In this document: in pieces, positions 1 to 9,107 of the stretch
Position numbering within the stretch: position 1 is the first letter of the stretch
Layout of the letters: each line of letters opens with the position of its first letter
Assembly: GCA_946478985.1 (NCBI GenBank)
Contig: CAMLDZ010000003.1
Location: forward strand, 1 to 64,000
Direction: 5' to 3'
Length of the DNA stretch: 64,000 bases
DNA from: an uncultured Solimonas sp.
Lineage (GTDB): Bacteria; Pseudomonadota; Gammaproteobacteria; Nevskiales; Nevskiaceae
Program-made: the position numbers and the translations under genes
The notes under the pieces: model-generated
Told to the model about the DNA's origin: nothing
What the model saw: only the letters and a program-made list of their open reading frames with translations
Databases searched by the model: none

Positions 1-507
1 CGCCACCACCACCTGCGGCTGGCGCAGGTATTTGGACAGCGCCTCCACCACCTTGCTCTGCGCCTCACGCAAGGTCAGACCGCCAACGCGGACCGGCCCC
101 GTGTAAGGGAGAAAGATGGTGCCGTCATCAAAAACGGTGTAGCTCTGGCCCTGCTCGCCCAGGTTGGAGGAGCCGCCGGAATTGAAGCTGACGATGGTAG
201 GAACGGAAATCAGCAACAGATCGGCCGGACCAATCACATATTTGTAATCCGAGGCCAAAGCACGGCTCTGGCGACCCAGATTCTCCATGCCGATCTGAAT
301 CAGCTCCTGCTGCTTGAGGAAGGCGGAGCTCAAGGCCCGCTGCTCGCGGATATAAGCAGGCGTCACCGGAATCAGCTCTACGGCGATGTCCCGATCCGCC
401 CGGTTTGCGTACGGCGCGTTTTGCCCCGCGCAACCGGAAATCACCGCCAAGCCTGCGGCCATGGCCGTGAGCGCAACGGCATTCAATGTATTGGTCTTAA
501 TTTTCAT
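1..507 (-). CDS. Wza-type polysaccharide export lipoprotein, partial (3' end outside window)
   Basis: The minus strand is open from an ATG at 507 to the window edge, giving 169 residues. The N-terminus is a lipoprotein signal: a basic start (MKIK), a hydrophobic stretch and a lipobox VISGC with Cys26 as the acylated residue. From about residue 88 the sequence YKYVIGPADLLLISVP is the opening of the Poly_export domain, followed by DGTIFLPYTGPVRVGGLT, typical of Wza/GumB proteins that form the outer-membrane polysaccharide channel. A purine-rich GAAGGGG lies just before the ATG. It follows a sugar transferase gene on the same strand and belongs to the exopolysaccharide locus. The C-terminal SLBB and transmembrane parts lie beyond the window. 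A second, much larger export protein sits at the other end of the locus. Confidence 0.85.
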   Translation of the reverse strand, partial: MKIKTNTLNAVALTAMAAGLAVISGCAGQNAPYANRADRDIAVELIPVTPAYIREQRALSSAFLKQQELIQIGMENLGRQSRALASDYKYVIGPADLLLISVPTIVSFNSGGSSNLGEQGQSYTVFDDGTIFLPYTGPVRVGGLTLREAQSKVVEALSKYLRQPQVVVA

Positions 508-526
508 CCCCTTCCATCCCCCAAAA

Positions 527-550
527 TGCGGCCTCGTTCAAAAGGCCGCA
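527..550 (-). other. Stem-loop in the leader of the Wza-type gene
   Basis: TGCGGCCT and AGGCCGCA form an 8-bp perfect stem with an 8-base loop, 20 bases before the ATG at 507. On the minus strand it is followed by ATTTTGG, so it could be a weak terminator behind the sugar transferase gene or a leader structure. The rest of 551-732 shows nothing recognisable. Confidence 0.35.
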
Positions 551-732
551 AAGCATCAATAGATTGTTGCGTCACGCTTTGCCCAGCCGCGCCAAGCCCG
601 TGCAAGGGCGCCGGCGGCTGGGAGCGATAGATGAAAGATTACACGTCAATACGTGTTACCGGGCAGCGCGCCCCAGGCACTCAAATCGCTCGGACTTTGC
701 GTGCGCTTCATGGACAGCGGAAGACGGACTGA

Positions 733-1497
733 TCAGTACGCCTTCTGATCTCCGGCCATCGCACACCACACCGTCGCAACGATGATCTTCAGGTCCAGCC
801 AGAAGCCCATGTTCTTGGCATAGAAGAGGTCAAAGCGGATGCGGTGCGTCATCTCGCGGACGCTGCGCGTCTCACCGCGGCAGCCGGAGACTTGAGCCAA
901 GCCCGTCACGCCAGGCCGCGTTGCCGTGCGGGAGGTATAGCCCGGGACCAGATCGCCAAACAGGCGGTCCAGCTCGGGAACATGCGGCCGCGGGCCGACA
1001 ATGGACATGTCACCCAGCAGCACGTTGATGAACTGCGGCAGCTCATCCAGATTCGTCTTTCGCAGCACGCGGCCCACGCGCGTGATGCGGCAGTCATTCT
1101 TTTGCGCCTGGACGAACTGGGCGTCCGGATTGTGCGTCATGGTGCGGAATTTCAGGCAGGTGAACAGTTCACCATTGATGCCTACGCGCGCTTGGCGGAA
1201 CAGCGCAGGCCCGCGGGAATCCAGACGCACGATCAGGGCGATCAGCGGCAGCAGCCAGAAGCCGAGCGTGGCCATGAAAAACAGGGCAAACGCCATGTCA
1301 AACCAGCGCTTGCCGAGCTGGGCATAGATGCCGGAGGAGTACAGCGATTCTGGGGGCGCGAGGCCTGTTGGCGGCGCAGAAAAATCAGGGCGCGGATGCT
1401 CGCCGGAGGAGATCTGCACAACCGGCGCAGTGCGCAGATGTACCGCTGCGCTCTGCTGAGACTTGATAAGCCCGCGTGGAGCCGAGCTGCCTTCCAT
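733..1497 (-). CDS. Undecaprenyl-phosphate sugar-1-phosphate transferase (bacterial sugar transferase family)
   Basis: This 254-residue protein should start polysaccharide assembly by moving a hexose-1-phosphate from a nucleotide sugar onto undecaprenyl phosphate at the inner membrane. The C-terminal catalytic domain of the WcaJ/GumD/WbaP family is clear: KFRTM near residue 119, then LRKTNLDELPQ, NVLLGDMSIVGPRP and RPGVTGLAQVSG. One hydrophobic segment (about residues 42-66) precedes it. The multi-pass N-terminal region of full-length WcaJ or GumD is absent, so this is the short, single-membrane-domain type. ATG at 1497 has AAAGGGA upstream. It lies between a GT4 gene and the Wza-like lipoprotein gene on the same strand. 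The sugar specificity (glucose or galactose) cannot be told from sequence. Confidence 0.88.
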   Translation of the reverse strand: MEGSSAPRGLIKSQQSAAVHLRTAPVVQISSGEHPRPDFSAPPTGLAPPESLYSSGIYAQLGKRWFDMAFALFFMATLGFWLLPLIALIVRLDSRGPALFRQARVGINGELFTCLKFRTMTHNPDAQFVQAQKNDCRITRVGRVLRKTNLDELPQFINVLLGDMSIVGPRPHVPELDRLFGDLVPGYTSRTATRPGVTGLAQVSGCRGETRSVREMTHRIRFDLFYAKNMGFWLDLKIIVATVWCAMAGDQKAY

Positions 1498-1883
1498 AAA
1501 TCTGATCCCTTTTGGTTTGCGCGCAACGCACCATTGCGTTACTGGGCCTGCCTCTAAACAGGACGCATCGACCCCCAGATGCCCTGTTGCTTTGCACGTC
1601 CCCCAACAACACGCGCCAACACAGAGCGAACTTTACTCATCCCGTGTCTATTGTGCAAAGCAGCAGAAAGCATGCCACAGGGAAGGCAGTGTTCTTGTGA
1701 CAGGGTGCGCAAAAAGTAAGGAAGGGGTCAGGAAATCCCTATAGCCGCAGACGGCTTTCGCCGGCTCAGCGCTGAATCGAGCTGGCCTGGCGCCGCTGCT
1801 GTCCCTCGGCAGCATTCTCGCCTCCTCAGCTCGAGGTTAAAGATGGCGGGGCCATGCGAAATCCAGCTGGGGGTGCATGTCGG
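1498..1883. other. Intergenic region without a recognisable gene
   Basis: About 390 bases between the sugar transferase and the GT4 gene. I see no convincing coding frame. An inverted repeat, AACGCA-ccat-TGCGTT at 1525-1540, lies about 30 bases before the sugar transferase start and could be an operator or leader hairpin. No clear promoter or terminator was found. Confidence 0.4.
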
Positions 1884-2927
1884 TCACGCTCGATCCTTAA
1901 AGTCGCCCGCGGCGCACCTCTCCGAGTGCCCTGAGGCCCGGCCAATTGCCTCGTCCACACGCTTGACCACCCGCTCCCAGCTGAATTCGCTCGCGCGGGC
2001 CAGGCCGCGCTCGCTCAGCAACGCGCGCTGGGACGCATCGCTCAGAAGGCCGTCCATGGCCGCCGCCAGGGCGGCAATATCACGAGGGTCCACGAGAAGC
2101 GCCGCATCGCCGGTAATTTCTGGCAACGAGGTGGCATCAGCGGCAATGACCGCACATCCGCAGGCCATGGCCTCCAATGCAGGCATTCCAAAACCTTCGT
2201 ACAGAGATGGAATGACCAGCGCCGCCGCGCCTCGGTAGAGCTTTGCGAGCCCCTCGTCCTCAAGGGCGTCCGCGCAATACACACGGCCTTCCAGTCCCAG
2301 GTGCCGCAGCCGACGTCGTAGTGGCTCATCCATGTGCCCACTCAGCAAGAGATCAGCCTCCGCGTCGACGTGGCGGAACGCCTCCAGCAGACGCCCCAGA
2401 TTCTTGTGCGGCTTGCGGTTGCCAACGTAGAGGAAGTACGGCCGCGGCCGCTCGCATCGCGGACCGTCTGCGGTAAATGCCGAGGACACGCCATTGCCCA
2501 CGACGGTGATCCGCTCCAGCGGCAACCCGGCCCACTGCGCCAGCCGGGCGGCCGAATATCGAGAAACGGTAAGCGCGTACCCGCAGCGCCGCACGGCCGG
2601 GCGGACCACATATTGGTAGTAGGCAGCCTTGGCGGCGGAGCGCTCCTCTCCCACATCCAGGTGAATGAGGTCATGAACCGTGAGCAGGCTCCGGCAGCGA
2701 GCGGTAAAAGGGGCATTGAAACCTGGCGAGAAAAAGAGGTCCTGCTTGGCCGCGCGTAGTTTTGCCAGTCGCCACGAGAGATAGAGCGGGTCAGCGGGTC
2801 CCGCAGGGTTGCGACTGCCCGTCAGGAGGCCATGGTCTGCTTGCAATCGCGACAGCACTTCCGCTGAAAACCTGCCGATTCCGTGCTGCCCCCGCCATCG
2901 AGCCTCCACGAACAGGCGGCCACTCAT
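1884..2927 (-). CDS. GT4-family glycosyltransferase of the exopolysaccharide locus
   Basis: A 347-residue GT-B glycosyltransferase that should add one sugar to the lipid-linked repeat unit on the cytoplasmic face. The GT4 features are the linker YFLYVGNRKPHKNL at the start of the C-terminal domain and the nucleotide-sugar binding EX7E motif in PSLYEGFGMPALEAMACG. The C-terminus carries the usual ALLVDPRDIAALAAAM. The start codon overlaps the stop of the GumK-like gene (ATGA, 2924-2927), so the two are translationally coupled. The acceptor and donor sugars are unknown. Confidence 0.85.
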   Translation of the reverse strand: MSGRLFVEARWRGQHGIGRFSAEVLSRLQADHGLLTGSRNPAGPADPLYLSWRLAKLRAAKQDLFFSPGFNAPFTARCRSLLTVHDLIHLDVGEERSAAKAAYYQYVVRPAVRRCGYALTVSRYSAARLAQWAGLPLERITVVGNGVSSAFTADGPRCERPRPYFLYVGNRKPHKNLGRLLEAFRHVDAEADLLLSGHMDEPLRRRLRHLGLEGRVYCADALEDEGLAKLYRGAAALVIPSLYEGFGMPALEAMACGCAVIAADATSLPEITGDAALLVDPRDIAALAAAMDGLLSDASQRALLSERGLARASEFSWERVVKRVDEAIGRASGHSERCAAGDFKDRA

Positions 2928-4132
2928 GGCGTCTCACCCGGCGTCGCGGTATCGGTGAAAGCGCCTGGATCGAGAATCCGGTCCGTCACCTCCCGCCAAT
3001 CCAGAGTCGATGTGGCGCTCGTACGTCCGCACTGCAATGCGGCCTCGATGGCTCGCGCGATCGATGCGGCCTCACCTGGCTGATACCCAAATCGCAGCGG
3101 CTGCTCACCTACCGCGTAGGCCGGGCAGACAGCAGGCAGGCCGCAGGCCCCGTACTGCATCAGCTTCATGGAAGTGTCTGCCAAGTAGTAAGGCACGTCG
3201 GCCAGGCGGTAGGGTGCAATACCAAAGTCCGCGTGCTGCAGAAACGCCAAAGTGCCCTCAAACGGCATCTCGCCGTAGTAATGGATCTGCGGCGGAAGCG
3301 CCTCCCGCGGCACGCCGCAACCGATGACGTGGAAGTTCACGTCTGGAAAAGCTTCGGTAGCCGCCCAGAAGAAAGCCGCGTCAAACAACATGGAGCCCAC
3401 TGACACGGCATGAGCGCCTGGGCCAAACGGGCGGGGATGATTCAAGCGCCTGAAGTCAGCCGTCACGCCGTGGGGGACGTAATGCAGGGGGACGCCGGCT
3501 GGCATGCCGAAACGCAGCAGGCGGGACGGCAGGATCACGCCGCTGAGTAACGCGCCCGCGCCTGCCAGCAATCCCTGTAGATACGGATCGGCTCCTATCG
3601 TCTCCAGATCATCGGACGCCAGGTACAGCAGGCGCGCTTCGGGGTTCCAGCGATGCAGGTCTCGCAACATCAGGGGGCCGATGCCAGATTCCACGATGAT
3701 CGTCGTCGACTCTTCTGCCCACTGCTTGAGAATGCCGGGGCAGCGCATCCGGTAGAGCTCGAAAAAGACCGGCGACAGGCGCTGCAAGAACCGCCGCTGT
3801 GGATTGGAAGGATGCAGCGTCGTACGCCACAGATAGGCGTCAATCCCTGCATGGTGCACGACGCGGTTGGCCTGGTCTTCCAGGCCAAGGCGAGGATCGC
3901 GGCCGCGGATCGTCGAGAGGCGGCTGAACCCCAGCGAAAAAGCCCGCGTTCTTCCTCTCCTGGCCAGCTCCTCTGCGATAAAATGCGTGCTCGCCTTGCG
4001 TGCCGATCGCACATCATGTGCGGAGACCATCAAATAGCTGGGCATTCTCTTTTCGTTGTCGTTCACCGGAAATGTGCAGACGCTGATGCGTGAGCTCTCT
4101 TTCATCGTTTCGCGCATGCCGCTGGCGCACAC
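2924..4132 (-). CDS. gumK: GumK-like glucuronosyltransferase (GT70)
   Basis: The protein matches the layout of Xanthomonas GumK, the membrane-associated enzyme that adds beta-1,2-glucuronate from UDP-GlcA to mannose of the xanthan repeat unit. Segments remembered from GumK recur: YLMVSAHDVR near the N-terminus, YLWRTTLHP, HAVSVGSMLFDAAFF, VNFHVIGCG, YYLADTSMKLMQYG and the C-terminal RILDP. The longest frame starts at 4132, but homology begins around an ATG at 4045 (MPSYLM) with AAAAGAGA before it; an ATG at 4105 is also possible. The early start would leave only 18 bases to the divergent flippase gene. The gene predicts an acidic, glucuronate-containing polymer. The comparison is from memory and not computed. 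Confidence 0.8.
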   Translation of the reverse strand: MCASGMRETMKESSRISVCTFPVNDNEKRMPSYLMVSAHDVRSARKASTHFIAEELARRGRTRAFSLGFSRLSTIRGRDPRLGLEDQANRVVHHAGIDAYLWRTTLHPSNPQRRFLQRLSPVFFELYRMRCPGILKQWAEESTTIIVESGIGPLMLRDLHRWNPEARLLYLASDDLETIGADPYLQGLLAGAGALLSGVILPSRLLRFGMPAGVPLHYVPHGVTADFRRLNHPRPFGPGAHAVSVGSMLFDAAFFWAATEAFPDVNFHVIGCGVPREALPPQIHYYGEMPFEGTLAFLQHADFGIAPYRLADVPYYLADTSMKLMQYGACGLPAVCPAYAVGEQPLRFGYQPGEAASIARAIEAALQCGRTSATSTLDWREVTDRILDPGAFTDTATPGETP

Positions 4133-4150
4133 CTCCGAGGATCAACGGTA

Positions 4151-5398
4151 TTGAAACGTGATTTGATCTTTCTGTATGCAGGCTTCATTGCCCGCTATGC
4201 AGGATCATTTCTTTCTTTACCGTTCCTGGCCCGGGTGCTGGAGCCGCAGGGCCTCGGCACCTTGGTGATTGCCACTTCGGTCGCCGCGGTGCTCGCATTA
4301 TGCGTCGAGTTCGGCTTTGGAATCTCCGCGCTGCGCGATGTCTCCGCCTGCAAGACCGACGCAGAGCGCCTGACGATTCTGGACGGCGTTCTGTGTGCCA
4401 AGCTCGGCCTCTTCGTGGTCACCGCAGCGCTATTCTTCGGCGCGCTGCTACTAGCGCCGCAACATCTGCCCGCTGGGCGCATCGCGCTTCTGGTGCTCTT
4501 GCTGGGTGGCCTGCAGGGGCTCAGCCTGAGCTGGTACTTGCAAGGGACGGAACGCGCATCTCTTGCTGCGGGGCTTGAAGCTGCGACGCAGTTGAGCTGG
4601 GTGATCGGCGCCCTGGCCTTGGTGCGGACCCCGCAAGACGTTGACCTGGTTTTGTTCTGCCAAGTCCTCGCCCACGCTGCAGCCTTGATCGTCGGCCTGC
4701 GACTGTCGCGCTCCGTCCGTGTTCCCATTTCGATCAATCGCCAGCAACTGCTGACCCAGTTTCGCGCCGGCATCCCGCTGTTCGTCATGCGGGCGGGCGT
4801 CGCCCTGTTCACCACCGCGTCGGTATTGATCGTCGGCGCGGTCAGCGGAGCAACGGAGGCCGGTTACTACACGGCGGCGGAACGATTTGCCGGGACCGCG
4901 ATAGCTGCATTCAATCCCGCTTCGCAGGCGATCATGCCCTACCTCGTGCGTCGACAAGCGGCGCAAGGTGACCAGGCCATGCTCGCCTCCGCACGACGCG
5001 TCTTTGTCGTGTTGCTGATTCTCGGATCGGCGAGCATGGTGGCGTTTCTGATCGCCGCACCGCTGATCATTTCGCTGTTCACCGGCAGCAACTATGCTCC
5101 TTCGGTGACCGTGCTCAGAATTCTCTGCCTGGCGTTCCCAGTCGTCGCAATCAGCCAGGCGCTAGGCCTCTACGTGATGATCCCGATGCGGATGGACAAC
5201 TGGTTCTCCGCAGGAATTCTTGTTGGCGGCGCCGTCAGCCTGATTGCCGCCTACTACCTGACCCCCACCTATGGAGCCTACGGAATGGCCGTATGTCGCG
5301 TTCTGGCTGAGGCCACTCTGGCACTGTTCTTTGCGCTGATCCTGGCCAAACGCGGCCTGCTGGGCCCTGTCGCAGGCCGACGCAAAGGCGCCGCATGA
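4151..5398 (+). CDS. Wzx-type lipid-linked oligosaccharide flippase
   Basis: A 415-residue integral membrane protein of the MATE/MVF (polysaccharide biosynthesis protein) superfamily, expected to turn the undecaprenyl-linked repeat unit to the periplasm. The N-terminal FIARYAGSFLSLPFLARVLEPQGLG matches the family opening; about 12-14 hydrophobic helices follow with few charges. The start is a TTG at 4151 with GAGG about ten bases upstream; no earlier in-frame start is better. It runs opposite to the GumK-like gene and overlaps the next glycosyltransferase by four bases (ATGA, 5395-5398). Confidence 0.85.
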   Translation: MKRDLIFLYAGFIARYAGSFLSLPFLARVLEPQGLGTLVIATSVAAVLALCVEFGFGISALRDVSACKTDAERLTILDGVLCAKLGLFVVTAALFFGALLLAPQHLPAGRIALLVLLLGGLQGLSLSWYLQGTERASLAAGLEAATQLSWVIGALALVRTPQDVDLVLFCQVLAHAAALIVGLRLSRSVRVPISINRQQLLTQFRAGIPLFVMRAGVALFTTASVLIVGAVSGATEAGYYTAAERFAGTAIAAFNPASQAIMPYLVRRQAAQGDQAMLASARRVFVVLLILGSASMVAFLIAAPLIISLFTGSNYAPSVTVLRILCLAFPVVAISQALGLYVMIPMRMDNWFSAGILVGGAVSLIAAYYLTPTYGAYGMAVCRVLAEATLALFFALILAKRGLLGPVAGRRKGAA

Positions 5399-6537
5399 TG
5401 GCTGGCGGCCCGGAAATCAGCGCCGTGCACTTCGTCATTCCTCCCAGTCACGGGAACGTGGCAGGTATTGAACGGGTAACGCTGCACTGCGCTCTCAAAC
5501 TTCAGGCGTTGATGCCCGCTTCGCGGGTTCACGTCCATATGTTCGGCCGGTATCGGCTGCCCGAGGAGCTGGACGGGCCGCATGTCATCCGTCACGCCGA
5601 AACCCGGCTGTTGAGCTACGGAAAGCAGCTACGCGCGGCGGCAGCGGACCCTCGCGGCGTATGGATCATCTGCCAACCCATGACCCTGCTGGCGCTGCTG
5701 GTCGGCGTCCCCGGCTTTCTTCTGCGGCATACGCCGGCCCTCATCTTTCACGGCGGCCTGCATATTGAAATGCTGGGGTGGCGGCGGCAACTGCAATTCC
5801 ATCTGTTCGCTGCGCTTGCGCGGCACTTCCACCTGCCGCTGGCGGCCGTCTCACGTGCCCTCTCCCGCTACGCGGAAGTTCGCCTGCGTCTGCCCCGCTC
5901 CAGGGTGAAGACCCTTTACAACCCTACATTGAAATCCGCACAGGTAGCCACGGCAGGGGGCAAGGATCGGTCACGCTTCCGATGTATCGTGATCGGCCGG
6001 CTGCATGAGCAAAAGGGCTTCGACATCCTGATCAGCGCCTTCCATGAGGCCGCGCTGGGCCCGGAGGCTGAACTCCTGATCGTCGGCGATGGCCCGCAGC
6101 GCTCGTTACTCGAGACGATGCGCGCGCAAGGGCCACGTACGGAGCAAATCCAGCTACTAGGCCATCGGGAAGATGTTCTGCAGCAGCTCGATAGGGCCGA
6201 TCTGTTCCTGATGCCCTCGCGCTACGAAGGCCTCGGCGGAACCTTGATTGAAGCCTTGTCGCGCGGCCTTCCGGTGATCGCCACCGACTATCCGTTCGGG
6301 GCCAAGGAGGCGCTGGCGGAGGGACGATTCGGCAAACTGATTCAGCCGCCGTACGCGCGCGGTCTGCAGCGCGCACTTGAACATGCTTATCAGCAATGGA
6401 AAGACGGCAGGCTGGCTCAGGAAAACCTGCCGGCACTGGAACGGCATTTGGAAAAGTTCGCCATTGATCAGGCCGTGCTTGCTTACAAAGCCTTTATTCG
6501 ACGGACCGCGAAGATTCAGCATATTCGCAGCCGCTAG
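5395..6537 (+). CDS. GT4-family glycosyltransferase
   Basis: A 380-residue GT-B enzyme. The N-terminal domain opens with HFVIPPSHGNVAGIERVT, a donor/acceptor glycine-rich loop. The C-terminal domain begins at RFRCIVIGRLHEQKGFDIL and carries LLIVGDGPQ and the EX7E motif in MPSRYEGLGGTLIEALSRG. It is translationally coupled to the flippase, forming the only plus-strand pair in the locus. It converges on the next GT4 gene, ending 20 bases from it. Specificity is unknown. Confidence 0.85.
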   Translation: MMAGGPEISAVHFVIPPSHGNVAGIERVTLHCALKLQALMPASRVHVHMFGRYRLPEELDGPHVIRHAETRLLSYGKQLRAAAADPRGVWIICQPMTLLALLVGVPGFLLRHTPALIFHGGLHIEMLGWRRQLQFHLFAALARHFHLPLAAVSRALSRYAEVRLRLPRSRVKTLYNPTLKSAQVATAGGKDRSRFRCIVIGRLHEQKGFDILISAFHEAALGPEAELLIVGDGPQRSLLETMRAQGPRTEQIQLLGHREDVLQQLDRADLFLMPSRYEGLGGTLIEALSRGLPVIATDYPFGAKEALAEGRFGKLIQPPYARGLQRALEHAYQQWKDGRLAQENLPALERHLEKFAIDQAVLAYKAFIRRTAKIQHIRSR

Positions 6538-6557
6538 CGCTCGAAAAGGGCAGCCTT

Positions 6558-7793
6558 TCAGCGTCCCGCCGATTGCCCCACCATGCGTTGCCCTCGAGCC
6601 AAGCGCCGAGGCCCGCCCAGGAAGCTCAGCCGCGGCTCGCCGCCCGTCATGCAGGATTCAACATACGCCTGAAACTCCGCGCGAAAACGGGCAGCAGAGA
6701 AGCGCTCTGCATTGCGCCGGCAGTTTTCTGGTGTGATAACCGAAGAAATTTGTTCGAAACGAGCAATAGCAGCGCTGATGGCCTCTACGCTCTGCTCATG
6801 AAAAAAGAGGCCGGTCGGTGACTCCATGTCGATATCGCGGACCGTCTCCAAGGCACCGCCGTGGCTATACGCGATGACGGGCGTGCCACATGCCTGAGCC
6901 TCCACCGGGGCGATGCCAAAATCCTCCTCTGCTGCAAACACGAAGGCCCGGGCGCGCTGCATGTGATCTCTCAGCACCTCAAAGCTTTGATAGCCAAGCA
7001 GCTGCACATTTCCGCCCGCCACGCTCTTCACTGCGTTGAACTCCGGCCCCTCGCCGATCACGACAAGCCGCTTGTCGGGCATGGCAGAGAATGCCTTCAC
7101 GATGAGCGGAATCATCTTGTATGGCACCATGCGCGAAGCAGTCAGATAGAAATCCTCCTTGTCGCTGCACAACGAAAAACCTTCGGTGTCGACCGGCGGA
7201 TAGATGACGACGGATTCGCGGCGATATGCTTTCTCGATACGCCGGCCGATGAACGCCGAATTGGCGGCAAAGTGATCCACGCCTGCCGCCGTACGGTGAT
7301 CCCACACGCGCAAACGGTGCAGAACGAACCGCGCGAGCCATGACTTGAAGCCGCGCTCCATGCGCGCCTCCTTCAGGTATTGATGCTGCAGATCCCAGGC
7401 ATAGCGGATTGGCGAATGCACATAGCTCACGTGCACCTGATCAGGCCCCGTCAATACGCCTTTCGCGACAGCGTGGCTGCTCGATATGATCAGGTCATAT
7501 CTGGATAGATCCAGTTGCTCCACAGCAAGAGGCATCAGCGGCAGGTATGCCTTGTAGCGCCGCCGGGCGCCCGGAAGCCGCTGGATGAAGCTGCATCGCG
7601 CATACTTTCCCTGCAAGGTCTTTCGCTCTTCTGGATCAAGAAAATCGATCACGGCGAAGAGATCGGCATGCGGCCAAATCTTCAACATCTCCGCCAGCAC
7701 TTTTTCCGCGCCGGCAATTGTCACGAGCCAGTCGTGCACGATCGCAACTCTGGGTCTGCTAGTAGCCATGGCCCCGCGCATCCATACGCTCAT
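6558..7793 (-). CDS. GT4-family glycosyltransferase (GumH/WbaZ-like)
   Basis: Starting at 7793 (MSVWMRGAM) the ATG overlaps the polymerase stop as ATGA, which I prefer over the longer frame beginning at 7856. The product has 411 residues. The N-terminus RVAIVHDWLVTIAGAEKVL is typical of GT4 mannosyltransferases of the GumH/WbaZ kind; VSYVHSPIRYAWD and the C-terminal FVFAAEEDFGIAPVEAQACG (EX7E donor site) support this. In a xanthan-like scheme such an enzyme could supply the mannose that the GumK-like enzyme decorates, but this is inference from neighbourhood only. Confidence 0.83.
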   Translation of the reverse strand: MSVWMRGAMATSRPRVAIVHDWLVTIAGAEKVLAEMLKIWPHADLFAVIDFLDPEERKTLQGKYARCSFIQRLPGARRRYKAYLPLMPLAVEQLDLSRYDLIISSSHAVAKGVLTGPDQVHVSYVHSPIRYAWDLQHQYLKEARMERGFKSWLARFVLHRLRVWDHRTAAGVDHFAANSAFIGRRIEKAYRRESVVIYPPVDTEGFSLCSDKEDFYLTASRMVPYKMIPLIVKAFSAMPDKRLVVIGEGPEFNAVKSVAGGNVQLLGYQSFEVLRDHMQRARAFVFAAEEDFGIAPVEAQACGTPVIAYSHGGALETVRDIDMESPTGLFFHEQSVEAISAAIARFEQISSVITPENCRRNAERFSAARFRAEFQAYVESCMTGGEPRLSFLGGPRRLARGQRMVGQSAGR

Positions 7794-9103
7794 GCCGCTT
7801 TGTCCTCCAGCTTTGTGCAATTGCCATTGACCTTCATCGCAAGGTCGCCACGACACTCGAACTTCATGCAGGCCATTGCAAACAGCAGCCAGGTGAAGAA
7901 ATGAGCCTGGTTATGATTAGTCAGGGCAAAGATGAATACATGCTGAAACAGGATCCATCGAATCAGCGAAAGATGCCGCCGCAGGCGCTCGCTGCCCGTG
8001 TTGAGCGTAACCGCGCCAGACGCGTGCTGTAGCCAAAAAAATAGCACTGCCAGGACTGTGATCGCGAAGAGCGGCAAAAGTCCCAGACCGTGCAAAAACT
8101 GCAAGGGCACGTTGTGCAGTTGGGAAGCGGCCTGAGACTCGAAGCCGGACCCGAAGAGATAGCTGTCGGAAAACTCCCTAAGCGCTCGCGTCCAGTCCAG
8201 CGCCCGTTCCCCCGAGCTTCCCCGTCCTGATGCAAGAGCCTCGTATCCGGCCTGCAGAACGCCGATCAGATCGAAGGAGAAGTAAGAAAGCACCAGCATC
8301 AGCAGGGGGGCGGAGCCGGCCGAGAACAGCAGCATCTGTACGCGTGCTTGCGGATCCGGGAACCGGATGAAGACCGTCAACAGACCCACGGCCGCCGTGA
8401 TGTACGCGGCTCTCGTCGAGGCCAGAAACATGCCCGCCATCGCAAGCAGGAAGAAAGCCAGATAACGCGGCTTGGATGTGTGCCCATAAAGGCTGATCGA
8501 CAAAACGCCGTAAAACGAGCAAATGATGCCGAACTCATTGGGATACGTCCCTGGCGAGAATCTGATGTATCCGTAGGCTTCCTGCTCCAGCGAGACAAAT
8601 CGAGAGTAGAGTGCGGACGCGCCCGTGACGTACAGGATGTACAGCAATCCGCCGCAAAGAAAGACCGCGAGAAAGCCCTTGTAGGAAACCAGCAGCAGAC
8701 GCTGCAGATCGTCTGCCGGCCGTCCTGCCAGCCAGGTTGCGGCGTTGTAGAAGCCCCAAAGCAGATTGAGCAGGACAACGAACCGCACCATGGGGTTCAG
8801 CGCCAGCCCCTGCTCTGCATCGAAGCTTCCATAAGCGTAGAACGCGCTGCAGGCCGCGATGAAGGCGATCAAGCCAATGATGCCGTGCTGCACCAAGTGC
8901 CGGAGCCGTAACGACATCAACGCCACGACGTTGATCAGTGCCGTTACGAAGTAGAAGCTGCGCAACGAACCAACACCGGGCAGCGGAAGAAAGAACATCC
9001 CGCACGGTCCGAGAAAGAACAGTGCGCTGAGCAAGCGGGATTGCAGCAGATGTAAAGGCGCCGCGCCCGCTGCTATGCGCTGCATGCCGCCCACCGCAGA
9101 CAT
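7790..9103 (-). CDS. Wzy-type polysaccharide polymerase
   Basis: A 437-residue protein with about ten to twelve hydrophobic helices and one long loop between the later helices (around SGRGSSGERALDWTRAL ... HNVPLQFLHGLG), the layout of O-antigen polymerase/ligase family proteins. The region RFSPGTYPNEFGIICSFYG and the conserved ASTRAAYI helix agree. It should join repeat units in the periplasm. It lies between the Wzz-like gene and a GT4 gene, coupled to the latter by a 4-base overlap. Polymerases diverge strongly, so the call rests on topology and context. Confidence 0.75.
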   Translation of the reverse strand: MSAVGGMQRIAAGAAPLHLLQSRLLSALFFLGPCGMFFLPLPGVGSLRSFYFVTALINVVALMSLRLRHLVQHGIIGLIAFIAACSAFYAYGSFDAEQGLALNPMVRFVVLLNLLWGFYNAATWLAGRPADDLQRLLLVSYKGFLAVFLCGGLLYILYVTGASALYSRFVSLEQEAYGYIRFSPGTYPNEFGIICSFYGVLSISLYGHTSKPRYLAFFLLAMAGMFLASTRAAYITAAVGLLTVFIRFPDPQARVQMLLFSAGSAPLLMLVLSYFSFDLIGVLQAGYEALASGRGSSGERALDWTRALREFSDSYLFGSGFESQAASQLHNVPLQFLHGLGLLPLFAITVLAVLFFWLQHASGAVTLNTGSERLRRHLSLIRWILFQHVFIFALTNHNQAHFFTWLLFAMACMKFECRGDLAMKVNGNCTKLEDKAA

Positions 9104-9107
9104 GGCG